The translations under genes were made by a program, and so were the position numbers. The notes beneath the pieces are model-generated. The model saw only the letters and a list, made by a program, of their open reading frames with translations, did not search any database and was not told where the DNA came from. Source: Bradyrhizobium sp. ISRA430 (lineage in GTDB: Bacteria; Pseudomonadota; Alphaproteobacteria; Rhizobiales; Xanthobacteraceae). Taken from it: a stretch of DNA of 64,000 bases. This document shows, piece by piece, positions 38,850-48,981 of the stretch (its first letter is position 1; each line of letters begins with the position of its first letter). Where the stretch lies: the NCBI RefSeq assembly GCF_029909975.1, contig NZ_CP094516.1, forward strand, positions 7,914,501-7,978,500, in the 5' to 3' direction.

Positions 38850-39950
38850 ATGCTGAAAGAGATACCCGGCCAGGCTGTATTGCGGGGCGCCGAATCGGCG
38901 CAGGTTCCCAGCCTTTCGGTCATCATTCCGAACCACAACTACGCCGCTTACGTGGGATCGGCGATCAGAAGCGCACTGGACATACGGTGGCGCGAGGTGG
39001 AAGTTATCGTCGTCGATGATGGGTCGACGGACAATTCGCTCGAGATCATCAACGAATTTGCGGACGAGGTGACGATCATCAGTCAGGCCAACGCAGGGCA
39101 GATGCCATCCTGCGTGAACGGCTTTCGCAAGTCCTCCGGCGACGTAGTCATATTTCTTGACTCGGATGATGTCCTGCATTCCGACGTGATGACGGAGATT
39201 GCATCCGTTTGGTCGAACGCTGCGAGCAAATATCAGTTTCAGATGCGCGTTATCGACGCAAAAGGGCTGCCGACCGGAAATGTCCTGCCGCAGTACTTCT
39301 CCTGTCCGGCCTCAGATGACATCCGCAGATGGATGACAACGACCGGTGCCTATCCGACGCCGCCGGGATCGGGCAATGCCTACCCGAGATGGTTTGTCGA
39401 CCGTGTTTTCGGCTTTAAGTCCGACTTTGTCGACCGGGCGCCGGACAGTTATCTCCTGGCGGCAGCTCCTGCGTGTGGTGATATCGTGACTATCACCAAG
39501 CCCTTGGCAGACTATCGCGTGCACGGCCTCAATCACGGGGCCTTCCTTCAACTTGACGATACCCGCTTCGCGAGAGAGATCGATCTCACGCAGCGGCGCT
39601 ATAAATTCTTTGCCGAGATCGCGAGCGCCGAAAATCTGCCGGTGACGCCCGATGCGCTCAATAGAAATGTCATATTTCTTTGTTTGCGGACAGCGTCGTT
39701 CAAGCTGCGGCCGGATCTTCATCCAATTGCCGAGGACGGCTCATTGCGCATTGCTGTCGATGCGCTCCGGGCCGTTGCGTCTCCGCAAGGCTTCTCGACA
39801 TCTCAGCGCATATCGTTGCTGGGCTGGATTCTGTGCGTGCTGATCAGTCCGCGGTACTTTCGACGTGCTCTGGTGAGTTTGCGGTATGTGCCTGCCCAGC
39901 GCCCGAAATGGTTGCGCGCTTTGCTCGGTCTATTCCGCGTCATTCGATAA
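38850..39950 (+). CDS. Family 2 glycosyltransferase
   Basis: A 366-residue inverting GT-A transferase. The nucleotide-sugar-binding motif is VIVVDDGSTDNS (~48-60) and the metal-binding DxD is FLDSDDVLHSD (~100-110). The C-terminal ~100 residues include a hydrophobic stretch (RISLLGWILCVLISPRYF), probably a membrane-associated helix. It adds one sugar of the repeat unit on the cytoplasmic side; the sugar is unknown. The fold and C-terminus resemble the GT2 at 54205. Its stop overlaps the convergent polymerase-like gene by 11 bases. Confidence 0.88.
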   Translation: MLKEIPGQAVLRGAESAQVPSLSVIIPNHNYAAYVGSAIRSALDIRWREVEVIVVDDGSTDNSLEIINEFADEVTIISQANAGQMPSCVNGFRKSSGDVVIFLDSDDVLHSDVMTEIASVWSNAASKYQFQMRVIDAKGLPTGNVLPQYFSCPASDDIRRWMTTTGAYPTPPGSGNAYPRWFVDRVFGFKSDFVDRAPDSYLLAAAPACGDIVTITKPLADYRVHGLNHGAFLQLDDTRFAREIDLTQRRYKFFAEIASAENLPVTPDALNRNVIFLCLRTASFKLRPDLHPIAEDGSLRIAVDALRAVASPQGFSTSQRISLLGWILCVLISPRYFRRALVSLRYVPAQRPKWLRALLGLFRVIR

Positions 39951-41256
39951 TCGGGGCAGGGCTGGACTGCATCCGTTGGACGGGAACTGGACGGCGGATC
40001 GACCTCAGGCGGGCGCCTGGCGGCTGCGACCATACGCACAGCATTGCCATCATCATCAGAAAGGGCGCCATGGCGAGATTGCCGCCGCCGAGCTGGTAGC
40101 AGGCCAGCATCGTCAATGCGAGCATCGAGTTGTCTTTCCTGAATATCGAGAGAAGGAGATAGAACAGGAAAATCATGAACCCGATAATTCCGTAATCCGC
40201 GACGAGCTTGAGCGCGGGATTTCCGCTGCCGCCAAAGTAGGCAGGCGACCGCTCCAATCCACCCGGCCCGGAGCCAATAAGCACTCTGTCGGTCTGAAAG
40301 AGATAGTCCCAGGTCTGTAGTTGCGCGACGTAGCGCGCATAACCGCTTGACTTGGTTGAACTGAATTCATCGAGCCTATTGACGATGGGATCGAAAGGTT
40401 CCGGCGCAACGAGGTAGGCAGTCCCGATCGTCAAGGCGACGATCGACCCGATGGCGATAACCCGCAGTGATTTGAGCGGAGCAATCAAGGGATAGGCACC
40501 GAGGGAAACGGCCAGCACCAGGAGGCCCGAGCCGGACCGGGTCAGTACGTAGGAGATGGCGTACAATGGAAGGCTGGCAAATCGCCGCAACAGGAACACA
40601 TCGACGACAACGCCTATCGCGATCAATTGGGATAGCCCTCCCGGCTCCATCGGGAAAAATCCGTTCGCGCGCCGATTCAGGGATCCATAAAATTCAACCG
40701 CATTTTGATTGTAAGCGGACTCGACGAGGACAGAATCCAGCGCCGGGATCGCATCCTTGAATGAGAAGATGCGTATCCCGCCGAATTGAAGAACGATCTG
40801 GACGATCGCCAGAACGGCGCACAGGCGAACATAGAAGAGGAAGATGGGAAGCACCGCCTCGTTCGAGAATCTCGTCGAGGGTCCGAACAGGAAGATCGAA
40901 TTCGTGACAAGAACCATCGCAAGCGACGCCGGGCTGGTCTCGATACCGCGATCGGGAGATTCGGCTGCGGCGATCGCGCTGAAGAGAAACCAGATAACGA
41001 CAAGTCCGAACGCGAGAGTCTGCGGCCCGCGAAGGCGCACCAGACCAACCCACCATCCCCACGCGACGAGCGCAAAGAATCCGAACAGTGAAAAGAAGAC
41101 TTGTCCGGTTCCGATGAGGAGTCCGAAGCGCTGCATGCAGATGCAAAGAATGAAGGCGATATGCGCAAAAATGACGCTGTTGGTCTCGTCGCTTGACGTT
41201 GCTGCAGCGCGCTTGTTAGACGAGGTTCTAGCTGGGAACGTATCGAGGCTCACCAT
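39940..41256 (-). CDS. Second O-antigen polymerase/ligase-like membrane protein
   Basis: A 438-residue protein with about 10-12 hydrophobic segments. The large periplasmic loop has VLIGSGPGGLERSPAYFGGS near residue 340, the G.G.G.E/R pattern of Wzy/WaaL-type enzymes, followed by ALKLVADYGIIGFMIFLFYL. It is a candidate repeat-unit polymerase. The paralogue-class protein at 29454 is a different sequence. The start is ATG 41256. Confidence 0.8.
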   Translation of the reverse strand: MVSLDTFPARTSSNKRAAATSSDETNSVIFAHIAFILCICMQRFGLLIGTGQVFFSLFGFFALVAWGWWVGLVRLRGPQTLAFGLVVIWFLFSAIAAAESPDRGIETSPASLAMVLVTNSIFLFGPSTRFSNEAVLPIFLFYVRLCAVLAIVQIVLQFGGIRIFSFKDAIPALDSVLVESAYNQNAVEFYGSLNRRANGFFPMEPGGLSQLIAIGVVVDVFLLRRFASLPLYAISYVLTRSGSGLLVLAVSLGAYPLIAPLKSLRVIAIGSIVALTIGTAYLVAPEPFDPIVNRLDEFSSTKSSGYARYVAQLQTWDYLFQTDRVLIGSGPGGLERSPAYFGGSGNPALKLVADYGIIGFMIFLFYLLLSIFRKDNSMLALTMLACYQLGGGNLAMAPFLMMMAMLCVWSQPPGARLRSIRRPVPVQRMQSSPAPIIE

Positions 41257-41388
41257 GTTCGGACTCGTCGATTCCTGTTTCTTGGCGCCTCAGTTGGTAG
41301 GGTGCGCTTGGGCGCAGGACGCGATCGACCGTGGTCTCGCTCGTGAGGCTGTCAATCCTCTATACTAGAGCCTGTAGCGACTTCCCAC

Positions 41389-42516
41389 ATGGAACACGAC
41401 ACGAGCGCCAGATTTAACCCCTACGTTCATGGTGCCAGGGGTTTGTTTTGCCTCATGGTATTCGTCTATCACGTCGTTCATTCCGGACTCCCTACGTTCG
41501 ATTTGTTTGCCAGGGGGCCGTTGGGAGAAGCGTTGCAGACCGGAAAATTCGGTGTCGAGTTTTTCTTCGGCATCAGCGGGATCGTGATCCTGCCAAGCCT
41601 GTATCGGGCGCCCTCGGTCGTCGCCTTTATTCTTGATCGCTATGCGAGAATTCTTCCGGTCCTCTGGGTGACGGTGATCGCGATTGCGCTTTTCGGCTGG
41701 TTGTCAGGAAAGGGTCCAAGTCTGCTGCTGGTTGGCGCAAATCTTTTGGCGCCGCCTCCATTTATCGACATCATCCAGATCAATCCTGCCGCGTGGTCGC
41801 TCGGATACGAATTCCTGTTCTATGGCGTATGTACCGTCGTCTTCTTCATCAGTGGCTTCAGTCGGCCGCTGGCGCTGGCATTGGCCGCTGCTTCACTGAT
41901 CTTTCTCCTGTACTACCCCCGCGCACTGCTGATGATCGGCGGCGTGCTCATTGCGGAGAAATATCTGTCATCGACATTGTTGCAATCCTTGGCGAAGTAC
42001 CCGGCGATCTTCTTCGTGCTGTTCCTGACGGATTGGAGGGGCCTCGAGCTTGCCGGCGCCACGGACTATGTGGGCTTTGTCACCCCTGCGTATCTGTCAT
42101 TCAGTGACTGGATCGTTGCCTTTCCATTTGTCGTACTTGGTGGCGTCTTCGGGACGATTTTCCTGCTGGGTGTGTCGCGCGGAAACGGTCTGCTCGGAAG
42201 GATGCTCGGTTGGCCGGTCATGCAGTGGCTGGGTACGATCAGCTTCAGTTTTTATCTCTGGCCGCCGCTCGTCATGGCCGGGGTCAAGCTGATCATGTAT
42301 CGAACGGGCATGGTCGATGCATTGGGGCCCGGATCGCAACTGTTTTTCCTCCTGGTCTCGCTTCCGCCGTCGCTGATCATTGCAACGATCAGCCATCGCC
42401 TCCTTGAAGTGAAGGTGACGGGACAGATTCGAAAACGGATCGACAGGATCTCGGAAGCGAAGCCGGCAGTCCGGCCGATCATCAAGGACTCGACAGCGCT
42501 CGAGGAGGGAACCTGA
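41389..42516 (+). CDS. Acyltransferase 3 family membrane protein
   Basis: A 375-residue protein with about ten membrane segments. The N-terminal motif HGARGLFCLMVFVYHVVHSG holds the family's conserved His/Arg region, followed by GVEFFFGISGIVILP and LWPPLVMAGVKLIMY. Family members O-acylate (commonly acetylate) polysaccharides. It would decorate the repeat unit made here; the acyl group is unknown. The C-terminal tail is Lys/Arg-rich and cytoplasmic. It is oriented the same way as the GH16 gene 215 bases downstream. Confidence 0.88.
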   Translation: MEHDTSARFNPYVHGARGLFCLMVFVYHVVHSGLPTFDLFARGPLGEALQTGKFGVEFFFGISGIVILPSLYRAPSVVAFILDRYARILPVLWVTVIAIALFGWLSGKGPSLLLVGANLLAPPPFIDIIQINPAAWSLGYEFLFYGVCTVVFFISGFSRPLALALAAASLIFLLYYPRALLMIGGVLIAEKYLSSTLLQSLAKYPAIFFVLFLTDWRGLELAGATDYVGFVTPAYLSFSDWIVAFPFVVLGGVFGTIFLLGVSRGNGLLGRMLGWPVMQWLGTISFSFYLWPPLVMAGVKLIMYRTGMVDALGPGSQLFFLLVSLPPSLIIATISHRLLEVKVTGQIRKRIDRISEAKPAVRPIIKDSTALEEGT

Positions 42517-42731
42517 TCGGCGAACGGTCAAATGTTCTTGATCGTTCGACAAGTCAGCGCCCCAAAACGATCGCAAGTTGAATATCTAACTCGGGAAAAA
42601 GCCGCAGGGGCAGTGCACTTGATCGTGCCGGCTCACGCTTGGCAGCGTCACCGCTGCCATCGTCATTGCGCATTAGACCGGCACAGCGTTTCCCAGCCGG
42701 GGCAAACAGCCGAACCGAAAGGATCTCGTTG

Positions 42732-44078
42732 ATGATCGCAATCGCGCGCAGACAAGTCCTTCGTGCCGCTTCGATAGTTCTTGCACTCGGATCGGCAACG
42801 CCGGCTTGGTGTGCGGGCTGGGAGCTTGTGTTTTCGGATGAGTTCAACGGCGACAAGCTTGATCGAACCAAGTGGGCCACCCGGTACATCTACAACAACG
42901 AAACGATGGACCGCTTCAACGACGAAAAGCAGCGCTACCGCGACAACCACGTGGTGTCTGGTGGTGTGCTGAACCTGACTGCAAAAAAGAATGAGGGCGC
43001 GGACACGTTCGATTCCGCGATGATCCGAAGCCACCAGACATTCTATTACGGCTATTATGAAGCTCGGGTCTTTCTTCCGAATGCGCGGGGATCGTGGCCG
43101 GCATTCTGGCTCGAAGCCGATTACGACATCGATGGAAAATTCTGGCACCCGCCGGAGATCGACATTTTCGAGTACGTCCTGAACGGCGTGGAAGACAAGC
43201 CGAACATGCTGCACTCGAATGCCATGAGCAAGGACAAGTGGACGCCGCAATCCTACGCATATCTGGACAGCTCGTTCGTGCTCAGGTTCCAGGACATGGT
43301 CAGCAAGGAGGACCTGAACAAGGATTGGCATATTGCGGGCTTCGTTTGGGCGCCTGACCGCATTTCGTTCTTCTGGGACGGCCGCCTCATCTACACGCGT
43401 ATGTACCAGTGGCTCAGGAAGGACGGTCAACTGGGGCCGCCGGCGCACATCGATCTCAATTACGCTGTCGGTGGAGCCGCCTGGGCGGGCCGGCACGGGA
43501 TCGATGACGCGGCTTTCCCGCAGACGTTCAAGATCGACTACATTCGTGTCTGCCAGTTCACGTCCTCCGAGCGCGGAGGCCGGAAATGCGGTCCCAGCGA
43601 GGTGACGCCGGATCCGAAAGATTTTGGATATACGGCAGCGCTCAACGATATGCCGAAGCCGACGTTCCTCAACGTCACAAAGGTCGTAGCGGACAAGAAG
43701 CCGAATGCAGGCGTATTGTCGCTGAACACAACCGATCCGCTCAAGATCGAAGTTCCGATCAAAATCCCGGAGAATTATCCGACAGATCGAACGCTTCACG
43801 TGTACGTCTTCGATGAAACGACCGGCGCGATGGTCGCATCGGCGGAGAAGCCGCTGCAACAAGTCTCTCGCAAGGAGGGCGAAGATGGTGCCAGTGTGAT
43901 CGAGTTTGCGCTGCCGGCCGTACCGCGCGAAGGAAACTACCTGCTGGGCAGCAAGCTGACGGCGAATGTCGCGGGCGAAGTCGGCCCCCAACAAGTTCCC
44001 GTCGCCTGCGACACCACGGTGACCCAACCCAAAAAAGCCCGATCCTGCCGTCTATTGTCGCTGCACGTGCGTCGCTGA
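42732..44078 (+). CDS. Exported GH16-type glycoside hydrolase
   Basis: A 448-residue protein with a signal peptide (RRQVLRAASIVLALGSATPAWC). The GH16 domain (~30-280) begins GWELVFSDEFNG and carries the catalytic motif PPEIDIFEYV (E-x-D-x-x-E), with GSWPAFWLEADYD before it and HIAGFVWAPDRISFFWDGRL after. The two glutamates are the expected nucleophile and acid/base. A C-terminal beta-rich domain (~320-448; FLNVTKVVADKKPN...) follows. ATG 42732 has an AAAGGA ribosome binding site eight bases upstream. It probably trims the exopolysaccharide during or after export. Confidence 0.92.
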   Translation: MIAIARRQVLRAASIVLALGSATPAWCAGWELVFSDEFNGDKLDRTKWATRYIYNNETMDRFNDEKQRYRDNHVVSGGVLNLTAKKNEGADTFDSAMIRSHQTFYYGYYEARVFLPNARGSWPAFWLEADYDIDGKFWHPPEIDIFEYVLNGVEDKPNMLHSNAMSKDKWTPQSYAYLDSSFVLRFQDMVSKEDLNKDWHIAGFVWAPDRISFFWDGRLIYTRMYQWLRKDGQLGPPAHIDLNYAVGGAAWAGRHGIDDAAFPQTFKIDYIRVCQFTSSERGGRKCGPSEVTPDPKDFGYTAALNDMPKPTFLNVTKVVADKKPNAGVLSLNTTDPLKIEVPIKIPENYPTDRTLHVYVFDETTGAMVASAEKPLQQVSRKEGEDGASVIEFALPAVPREGNYLLGSKLTANVAGEVGPQQVPVACDTTVTQPKKARSCRLLSLHVRR

Positions 44079-44205
44079 TCGAGTAGCGCTGGCTCTGATC
44101 GGCACGCTGTCCGAAGCCAGGTCTGAATTTTGCATTGGCTGCGGCAGGTGAGCCCGTGATGCGGGCTTGCCTGCAACAGTTGATGTCTTGCAATGGTGGT
44201 CGTCC

Positions 44206-45306
44206 ATGAACTCCAAGGTTCGCGCGGTCAAGCAAATCCTCCGTGGTGCATTGCGCGGCAGCCCGAGCCGGCTTTGTGATCATCGCACGTGGCGAAGTGA
44301 ACAGCCGCAGAGTTGGCGGACGGCCGTCGAGGAAGAGGTGCTGGCGCGGAAGGCCCCGATCCAATTCGGTAGCCGCGATGCGGGGTTCCGTGAAAGCGTA
44401 GACAACAGAATGCCTGAGCTGGGTGTGCTCAGCCTGAACAATGCGCGCATCCTCGGTCCCGATGGCTGGCTCGTAACGGAGGATGGATCGCTGCTCTTCG
44501 AGAGCACCTGGTACGGATCGTCCTTCTCTCGCCATCCGCGCTCAATTGCCTACGGGACGCCGCTGCCGCTGAGCGGCACATGTCTCTCGCTGGCGAGTGA
44601 TTTCGCGGGAGGAAATTATGGGCACTTCCTGCTCGATTGTCTGGGGCGCCTCGCGCTTTTCCAGAACAGCGGCCTGTCGTTCGATGATGTCGATCATGTC
44701 TATTTGCCCAAGCCGACATCCGGAACAGCAGTCAAACTCGTTCACCGGCTCGGAATTCCAATGCACAAATGTGTGTGGGCGGGCCAAGGCGATGTTCAGG
44801 CCGACCTCGTGATCGGCACTTCGTTTCCGGGCTTGCGACGAAACTATGCGCCCTGGCTCATCGAGTTCTTCCGCTCGAAGCTGGCTAAGTCGCCGCTTCG
44901 TCACGACAGGCGCGTATACGTTCCGCGCAAGGGGCAAAGGAAGGTCGCCAACGAAGAAGAACTGATGCCTGCACTGAAAAAGTTCGGCTTCCAGATTTAC
45001 GACTTTAATGATGTCGAGGATGAAGCAGCGTTTTTCTCGGAATGCTCGATTGTCGTTGGCCCACATGGTGCAGGCCTGACCAATCTCGTTTTTTGCTCGC
45101 CGGGAACGAGAGTGCTGGAACTGATACCGTCAGATCACGTTCATCCCTACTACTACACGATCGCAACATCCGCGGGCGCAGAATATTCCTACATCGTTGG
45201 ACATAGCAAGGGAGCGCGCCCGCAAGGAGCGTTCGGGCCCAGTCCATTCGATTTCGAGGTGGCGCCTGACGTCTTCGAGCGCGCGCTGGAGACCATCTGC
45301 CAATGA
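44206..45306 (+). CDS. GT61 (DUF563) family glycosyltransferase
   Basis: A 366-residue protein of the GT61 family. Its motifs are SDFAGGNYGHFLLDCLGRLA (~130-150), VYVPRKGQRKVANEEEL and the C-terminal VVGPHGAGLTNLVFCSPG. The sugar is unknown. ATG 44206 replaces an upstream TTG because the next motif begins right after it. It lies 14 bases upstream of the flippase gene, so the two are an operon with gmd and fcl following. Confidence 0.85.
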   Translation: MNSKVRAVKQILRGALRGSPSRLCDHRTWRSEQPQSWRTAVEEEVLARKAPIQFGSRDAGFRESVDNRMPELGVLSLNNARILGPDGWLVTEDGSLLFESTWYGSSFSRHPRSIAYGTPLPLSGTCLSLASDFAGGNYGHFLLDCLGRLALFQNSGLSFDDVDHVYLPKPTSGTAVKLVHRLGIPMHKCVWAGQGDVQADLVIGTSFPGLRRNYAPWLIEFFRSKLAKSPLRHDRRVYVPRKGQRKVANEEELMPALKKFGFQIYDFNDVEDEAAFFSECSIVVGPHGAGLTNLVFCSPGTRVLELIPSDHVHPYYYTIATSAGAEYSYIVGHSKGARPQGAFGPSPFDFEVAPDVFERALETICQ

Positions 45307-45319
45307 GCGAGCATTGAAA

Positions 45320-46864
45320 ATGGTCGCACTTGGTGCGCATGCAGGGCTGCCTTTATCGAAAAATTCAATTGCCATCGGAGCCGCCTGGATCGGTGTGAGC
45401 CGGCTGGTGGTCGCCAGTCTCGGCTTCCTGAACACGCTCATATTGGCGAGGATGCTCACGCCGGAAGATTTCGGCCTGGTCGCCGTCGCGACCGCCATCA
45501 TCGCCATTCTGACCTCGATGACCGAACTGTCCCTGACATCGGCGCTCATTCATCATGAGGATCCAACCGAAGACCAATTCCATGCGGCGTGGACGTTGAG
45601 CCTTGCTCGCGCTTGCTTGCTCGCACTTTTGCTGTCGGTGCTCGCCTATCCGGTGTCACTGTCCTACGGCGATAGCCGTTTAATTCCGATCCTGTTGGTC
45701 CTGAGCTGCTCGATTGTGATATCCGGCCTTCGAAATCCAATGCTCGCAATGATGCAGCGTCGACTCGTCTTCTGGCAGGAATTCGTAACGAGTAGCAGCC
45801 GGGCGCTCGCAACCATCCTGGTCTCATCCGGGATCGCCATTTGCTTCAGGAGCTTCTGGGCGCTGATCGCCGGGGCCGTTGTTGCCAACCTCGTCGACGT
45901 CGTCGCCTCCTACCTGATCCAGCCGTTCCGACCGAGATTCCGGATAAAGGGCAGCCGCTCCCTATGGTCGTTCTCCGTGTGGTTATCGCTCGGACAGGCC
46001 GTCAGCACGCTGAACTGGCGTTTCGACCAGATCATCATCGGATATTTTCTCGGGAAATCCATCCTGGGTGGATATGTGCTGGGCAGCGACCTGGCCGCCA
46101 CGCCGACAAGAGAAGCCACAAACCCGCTCGCCGGAACGCTATTTCCCGCGTTCGTGAAGCTGAGGCACGACAAAGCCGCCCTTCAGCGAGCCTATCTGTC
46201 AGCGCAATCAATGCTATGCGTGATCGCCTTTCCGGCGGGGTTCGGCTTCGCGTTGATTGCCGATCAATTCGTGCCGCTCGCGCTGGGTGAGGCTTGGGCG
46301 GGCGCGACAATCGTGATCCAGCTCCTCGGTGGTGCAATTGCGTTGCATACGCTCAGCGCGACCGTCCAGCCGCTTGGTCTCGCCCTTGGACAGACGCGTA
46401 GGCTATTTCATCGCGACGTCGCGATCCTGATCGTGAGGTTGCCTGTCATCGTTGCTGGCTTGTGGGTAGGAGGGTTACTTGGCCTGCTTGTCGCCCGCGT
46501 GGCGGTTACGCTCGGCGGTATCGTCTACAACATGGTTCTAGTTCGCGAGCTGATCGAGACTTCTGTCTCGCGGCAATTTCTGGTGAATCTCAGGACTGCT
46601 TTATCCACCTGCACGATGATCATCGTCGGGTATCTGACGAATTGGGCTTTCGTCACATCTTTTGGCCATGACTCTCACGTCTATGTTCGGTTGATCGCGG
46701 TTGTTCTCCTGAGTGCTCTTGCCTATGTCGGGTCACTGTTTGGATTCTGGCGTGCGGCAGGCTCGCCGACCGGGCCCGAGCTTGAGATCCTGCGAGTCAT
46801 CAGCGTAATCGCCAACAGGTTTGGGAAGCTGGGAAATGTCAACGATAACCGCGCAGTCGGGTGA
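45320..46864 (+). CDS. Wzx-type polysaccharide flippase
   Basis: A 514-residue polytopic protein with about 12-14 membrane segments, of the polysaccharide-transporter (MATE/MOP) class. Typical features are the N-terminal [37 protein letters not shown] and [21 protein letters not shown] in the middle. It would move lipid-linked repeat units across the inner membrane. ATG 45320 replaces the upstream start, which runs through the preceding gene. The stop lies five bases before the gmd ATG. Confidence 0.9.
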   Translation: MVALGAHAGLPLSKNSIAIGAAWIGVSRLVVASLGFLNTLILARMLTPEDFGLVAVATAIIAILTSMTELSLTSALIHHEDPTEDQFHAAWTLSLARACLLALLLSVLAYPVSLSYGDSRLIPILLVLSCSIVISGLRNPMLAMMQRRLVFWQEFVTSSSRALATILVSSGIAICFRSFWALIAGAVVANLVDVVASYLIQPFRPRFRIKGSRSLWSFSVWLSLGQAVSTLNWRFDQIIIGYFLGKSILGGYVLGSDLAATPTREATNPLAGTLFPAFVKLRHDKAALQRAYLSAQSMLCVIAFPAGFGFALIADQFVPLALGEAWAGATIVIQLLGGAIALHTLSATVQPLGLALGQTRRLFHRDVAILIVRLPVIVAGLWVGGLLGLLVARVAVTLGGIVYNMVLVRELIETSVSRQFLVNLRTALSTCTMIIVGYLTNWAFVTSFGHDSHVYVRLIAVVLLSALAYVGSLFGFWRAAGSPTGPELEILRVISVIANRFGKLGNVNDNRAVG

Positions 46865-46869
46865 GTAAG

Positions 46870-47952
46870 ATGAATGAAAGGTCGAAGCGGCGCGTCGCGC
46901 TGATTACGGGCGTCACCGGTCAGGACGGTGCCTATCTCGCCGAGCATCTGCTCGGCCTGGGCTACACCGTCCACGGCATCAAGCGGCGGTCGTCCTCGTT
47001 TAACACCGCTCGTGTCGATCATCTCTATCAGGATCCACATGCCGGCAACGTGCCGTTCCTGATGCACTACGGCGACATGACGGATTCAACCAACCTCATC
47101 CGCCTGATGCAGCAGATCCGGCCGACCGAGGTCTACAATCTGGCCGCACAGAGCCATGTCGCGGTCAGTTTCGAGAGCCCGGAATACACCGCGAACGCCG
47201 ATGCGATCGGAACGCTGCGGCTGTTGGAAGCAATCCGCATTCTCGGCATGGAGAAGGAGACGCGGTTCTATCAGGCGTCCACGTCCGAGCTCTATGGCCT
47301 CGTGCAGGAAGTGCCGCAGAAGGAAACGACGCCATTCTATCCGCGCTCGCCCTATGGTGTCGCAAAACTGTACGGTTACTGGATTACGGTGAATTACCGT
47401 GAGGCGTACGGCATGTATGCCTGCAACGGCATCCTGTTCAACCACGAGAGCCCCATCCGAGGCGAAACCTTCGTCACCCGCAAGATCACGCGTGGCGTCG
47501 CCCGCATCGAGACGGGCCTCGAAGAATCGCTCTATCTCGGCAATCTTGAGGCCAAGCGCGACTGGGGTCATGCCAGGGATTATGTCGAAGGAATGCACCT
47601 GATCCTGCAGGCCGATCGGCCCGACGATTTCGTTCTGGCAACCGGAGAGACCCGCTCGGTGCGCGAGTTCGTGGAGCTCGCCTTTGCCGAAGTGGGACGC
47701 AGCGTCGAATGGCGTGGCAGGGGCGTCGAGGAAATCGGCGTCGACAAGAAGTCAGGCAGGATCGTCGTTCGGATCGACCCGACCTATTTCCGCCCCACTG
47801 AGGTCGATCTCCTGATTGGCGATCCCAGCAAGGCGCGCGAAAAGCTCGGCTGGAAATCCAAGACTCCGTTCGCACAACTGGTGAAGGAAATGGTGGCGGG
47901 CGATCTCCTCGAGGCCAGGCGTGAGGTTACCAATGGCAAGCACTCGGTTTGA
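46870..47952 (+). CDS. gmd: GDP-mannose 4,6-dehydratase
   Basis: A 360-residue extended SDR that converts GDP-mannose to GDP-4-keto-6-deoxymannose, the first step to GDP-L-fucose. It shows NADP-binding [16 protein letters not shown] (~11-26), the Gmd-specific [19 protein letters not shown], the catalytic SASTSELYG and [15 protein letters not shown] (Tyr/Lys), and the C-terminal [25 protein letters not shown] 46870 is preferred to a GTG at 46861. The next gene, fcl, overlaps it by 20 bases. Confidence 0.96.
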   Translation: MNERSKRRVALITGVTGQDGAYLAEHLLGLGYTVHGIKRRSSSFNTARVDHLYQDPHAGNVPFLMHYGDMTDSTNLIRLMQQIRPTEVYNLAAQSHVAVSFESPEYTANADAIGTLRLLEAIRILGMEKETRFYQASTSELYGLVQEVPQKETTPFYPRSPYGVAKLYGYWITVNYREAYGMYACNGILFNHESPIRGETFVTRKITRGVARIETGLEESLYLGNLEAKRDWGHARDYVEGMHLILQADRPDDFVLATGETRSVREFVELAFAEVGRSVEWRGRGVEEIGVDKKSGRIVVRIDPTYFRPTEVDLLIGDPSKAREKLGWKSKTPFAQLVKEMVAGDLLEARREVTNGKHSV

Positions 47953-48889
47953 GCTGACCGGCAAGACCGTCTTCGTCGCCGGCCATCGCGGCATGGTTGG
48001 CTCCGCGCTGGTGCGCCGGCTCGCGGCGGAAAACGTCGAGCTTCTGACGGTGTCCCGGAACGAAGTCGACCTGCGCAACCAGGCCGCGGTCGACAAGTGG
48101 TTCACTGCAAAGCGCCCGCAGGCAGTGTTCCTTGCCGCCGGCAAGGTCGGCGGCATTGTTGCCAACGACACGCTGCGCGCCGAGTTTCTCTACGACAATC
48201 TGGCGATCGCCGCCAACGTCATTCACGCCGCGCACATCAATCGGTGCGAGAAGCTGATGTTCTTCGGCTCCTCGTGCATCTATCCCAAGCTTGCAGACCA
48301 GCCGCTGCGCGAGGAGTCGATGCTCACCGGCCCGCTGGAGCCGACCAACGAGCCCTACGCGATTGCCAAGATTGCCGGCATCAAGATGGTCGAGGCCTAT
48401 CGCAGCCAGTACGGCTCAAATTTCATCAGCGTGATGCCGACCAACCTTTACGGTCGCGGCGACAATTATCATCCCGAATATAGCCACGTCGTTGCAGCGT
48501 TGATGCGCCGCTTCCACGAAGCGAAGGTGTCGGGGGCAAAGAACGTCGTGGTGTGGGGCACCGGCGCCGCGCGGCGCGAATTCCTATTTGTTGACGACCT
48601 GGCGGAAGCCTGCATCCATCTGATGAAGACCTATTCGAGCGGCGAGCTTGTCAATATCGGCACCGGCGCGGACATCACGATCGCCGAGTTCGCCCGCGTC
48701 ATCGCGGCAACCGTCGGCTATTCCGGCGAGATCAGCTTTGACACCTCGCGCCCCGACGGCACTCCGCGCAAATTGCTCGACGTCAGCCGGTTGGCGAAAC
48801 TGGGCTGGCGCGCCAAGACCTCGCTCGAGGATGGGCTCAAGCTGGCCTATCAGGCATATCTCAGCGAAAACCGCCAAGCTGCGGAGTAG
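47933..48889 (+). CDS. fcl: GDP-L-fucose synthase
   Basis: A 318-residue bifunctional epimerase/reductase (WcaG/Fcl) that makes GDP-L-fucose from the Gmd product with NADPH. Motifs are [18 protein letters not shown], the [19 protein letters not shown] serine region and [16 protein letters not shown] (Tyr/Lys). ATG 47933 lies inside the end of gmd (20-base overlap), with GTGAGG in front as ribosome binding site, so translation is coupled. Fucose is thus a likely component of the polysaccharide. Confidence 0.96.
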   Translation: MASTRFELTGKTVFVAGHRGMVGSALVRRLAAENVELLTVSRNEVDLRNQAAVDKWFTAKRPQAVFLAAGKVGGIVANDTLRAEFLYDNLAIAANVIHAAHINRCEKLMFFGSSCIYPKLADQPLREESMLTGPLEPTNEPYAIAKIAGIKMVEAYRSQYGSNFISVMPTNLYGRGDNYHPEYSHVVAALMRRFHEAKVSGAKNVVVWGTGAARREFLFVDDLAEACIHLMKTYSSGELVNIGTGADITIAEFARVIAATVGYSGEISFDTSRPDGTPRKLLDVSRLAKLGWRAKTSLEDGLKLAYQAYLSENRQAAE

Positions 48890-48981
48890 CGAGCGACCAC
48901 GTCAGTGCGAGCCCAGGTGCGCGCAAGCACGCGGCCGATATCCGCGACCGACGCGAATTCATCGGGCGGCCACGGGGCTGA

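Noticed and set aside
42663..44027. A leftward open frame of 454 codons antisense to the GH16 gene
   Set aside because: It has shadow composition and no domain; the opposite frame has a signal peptide and an intact catalytic motif.
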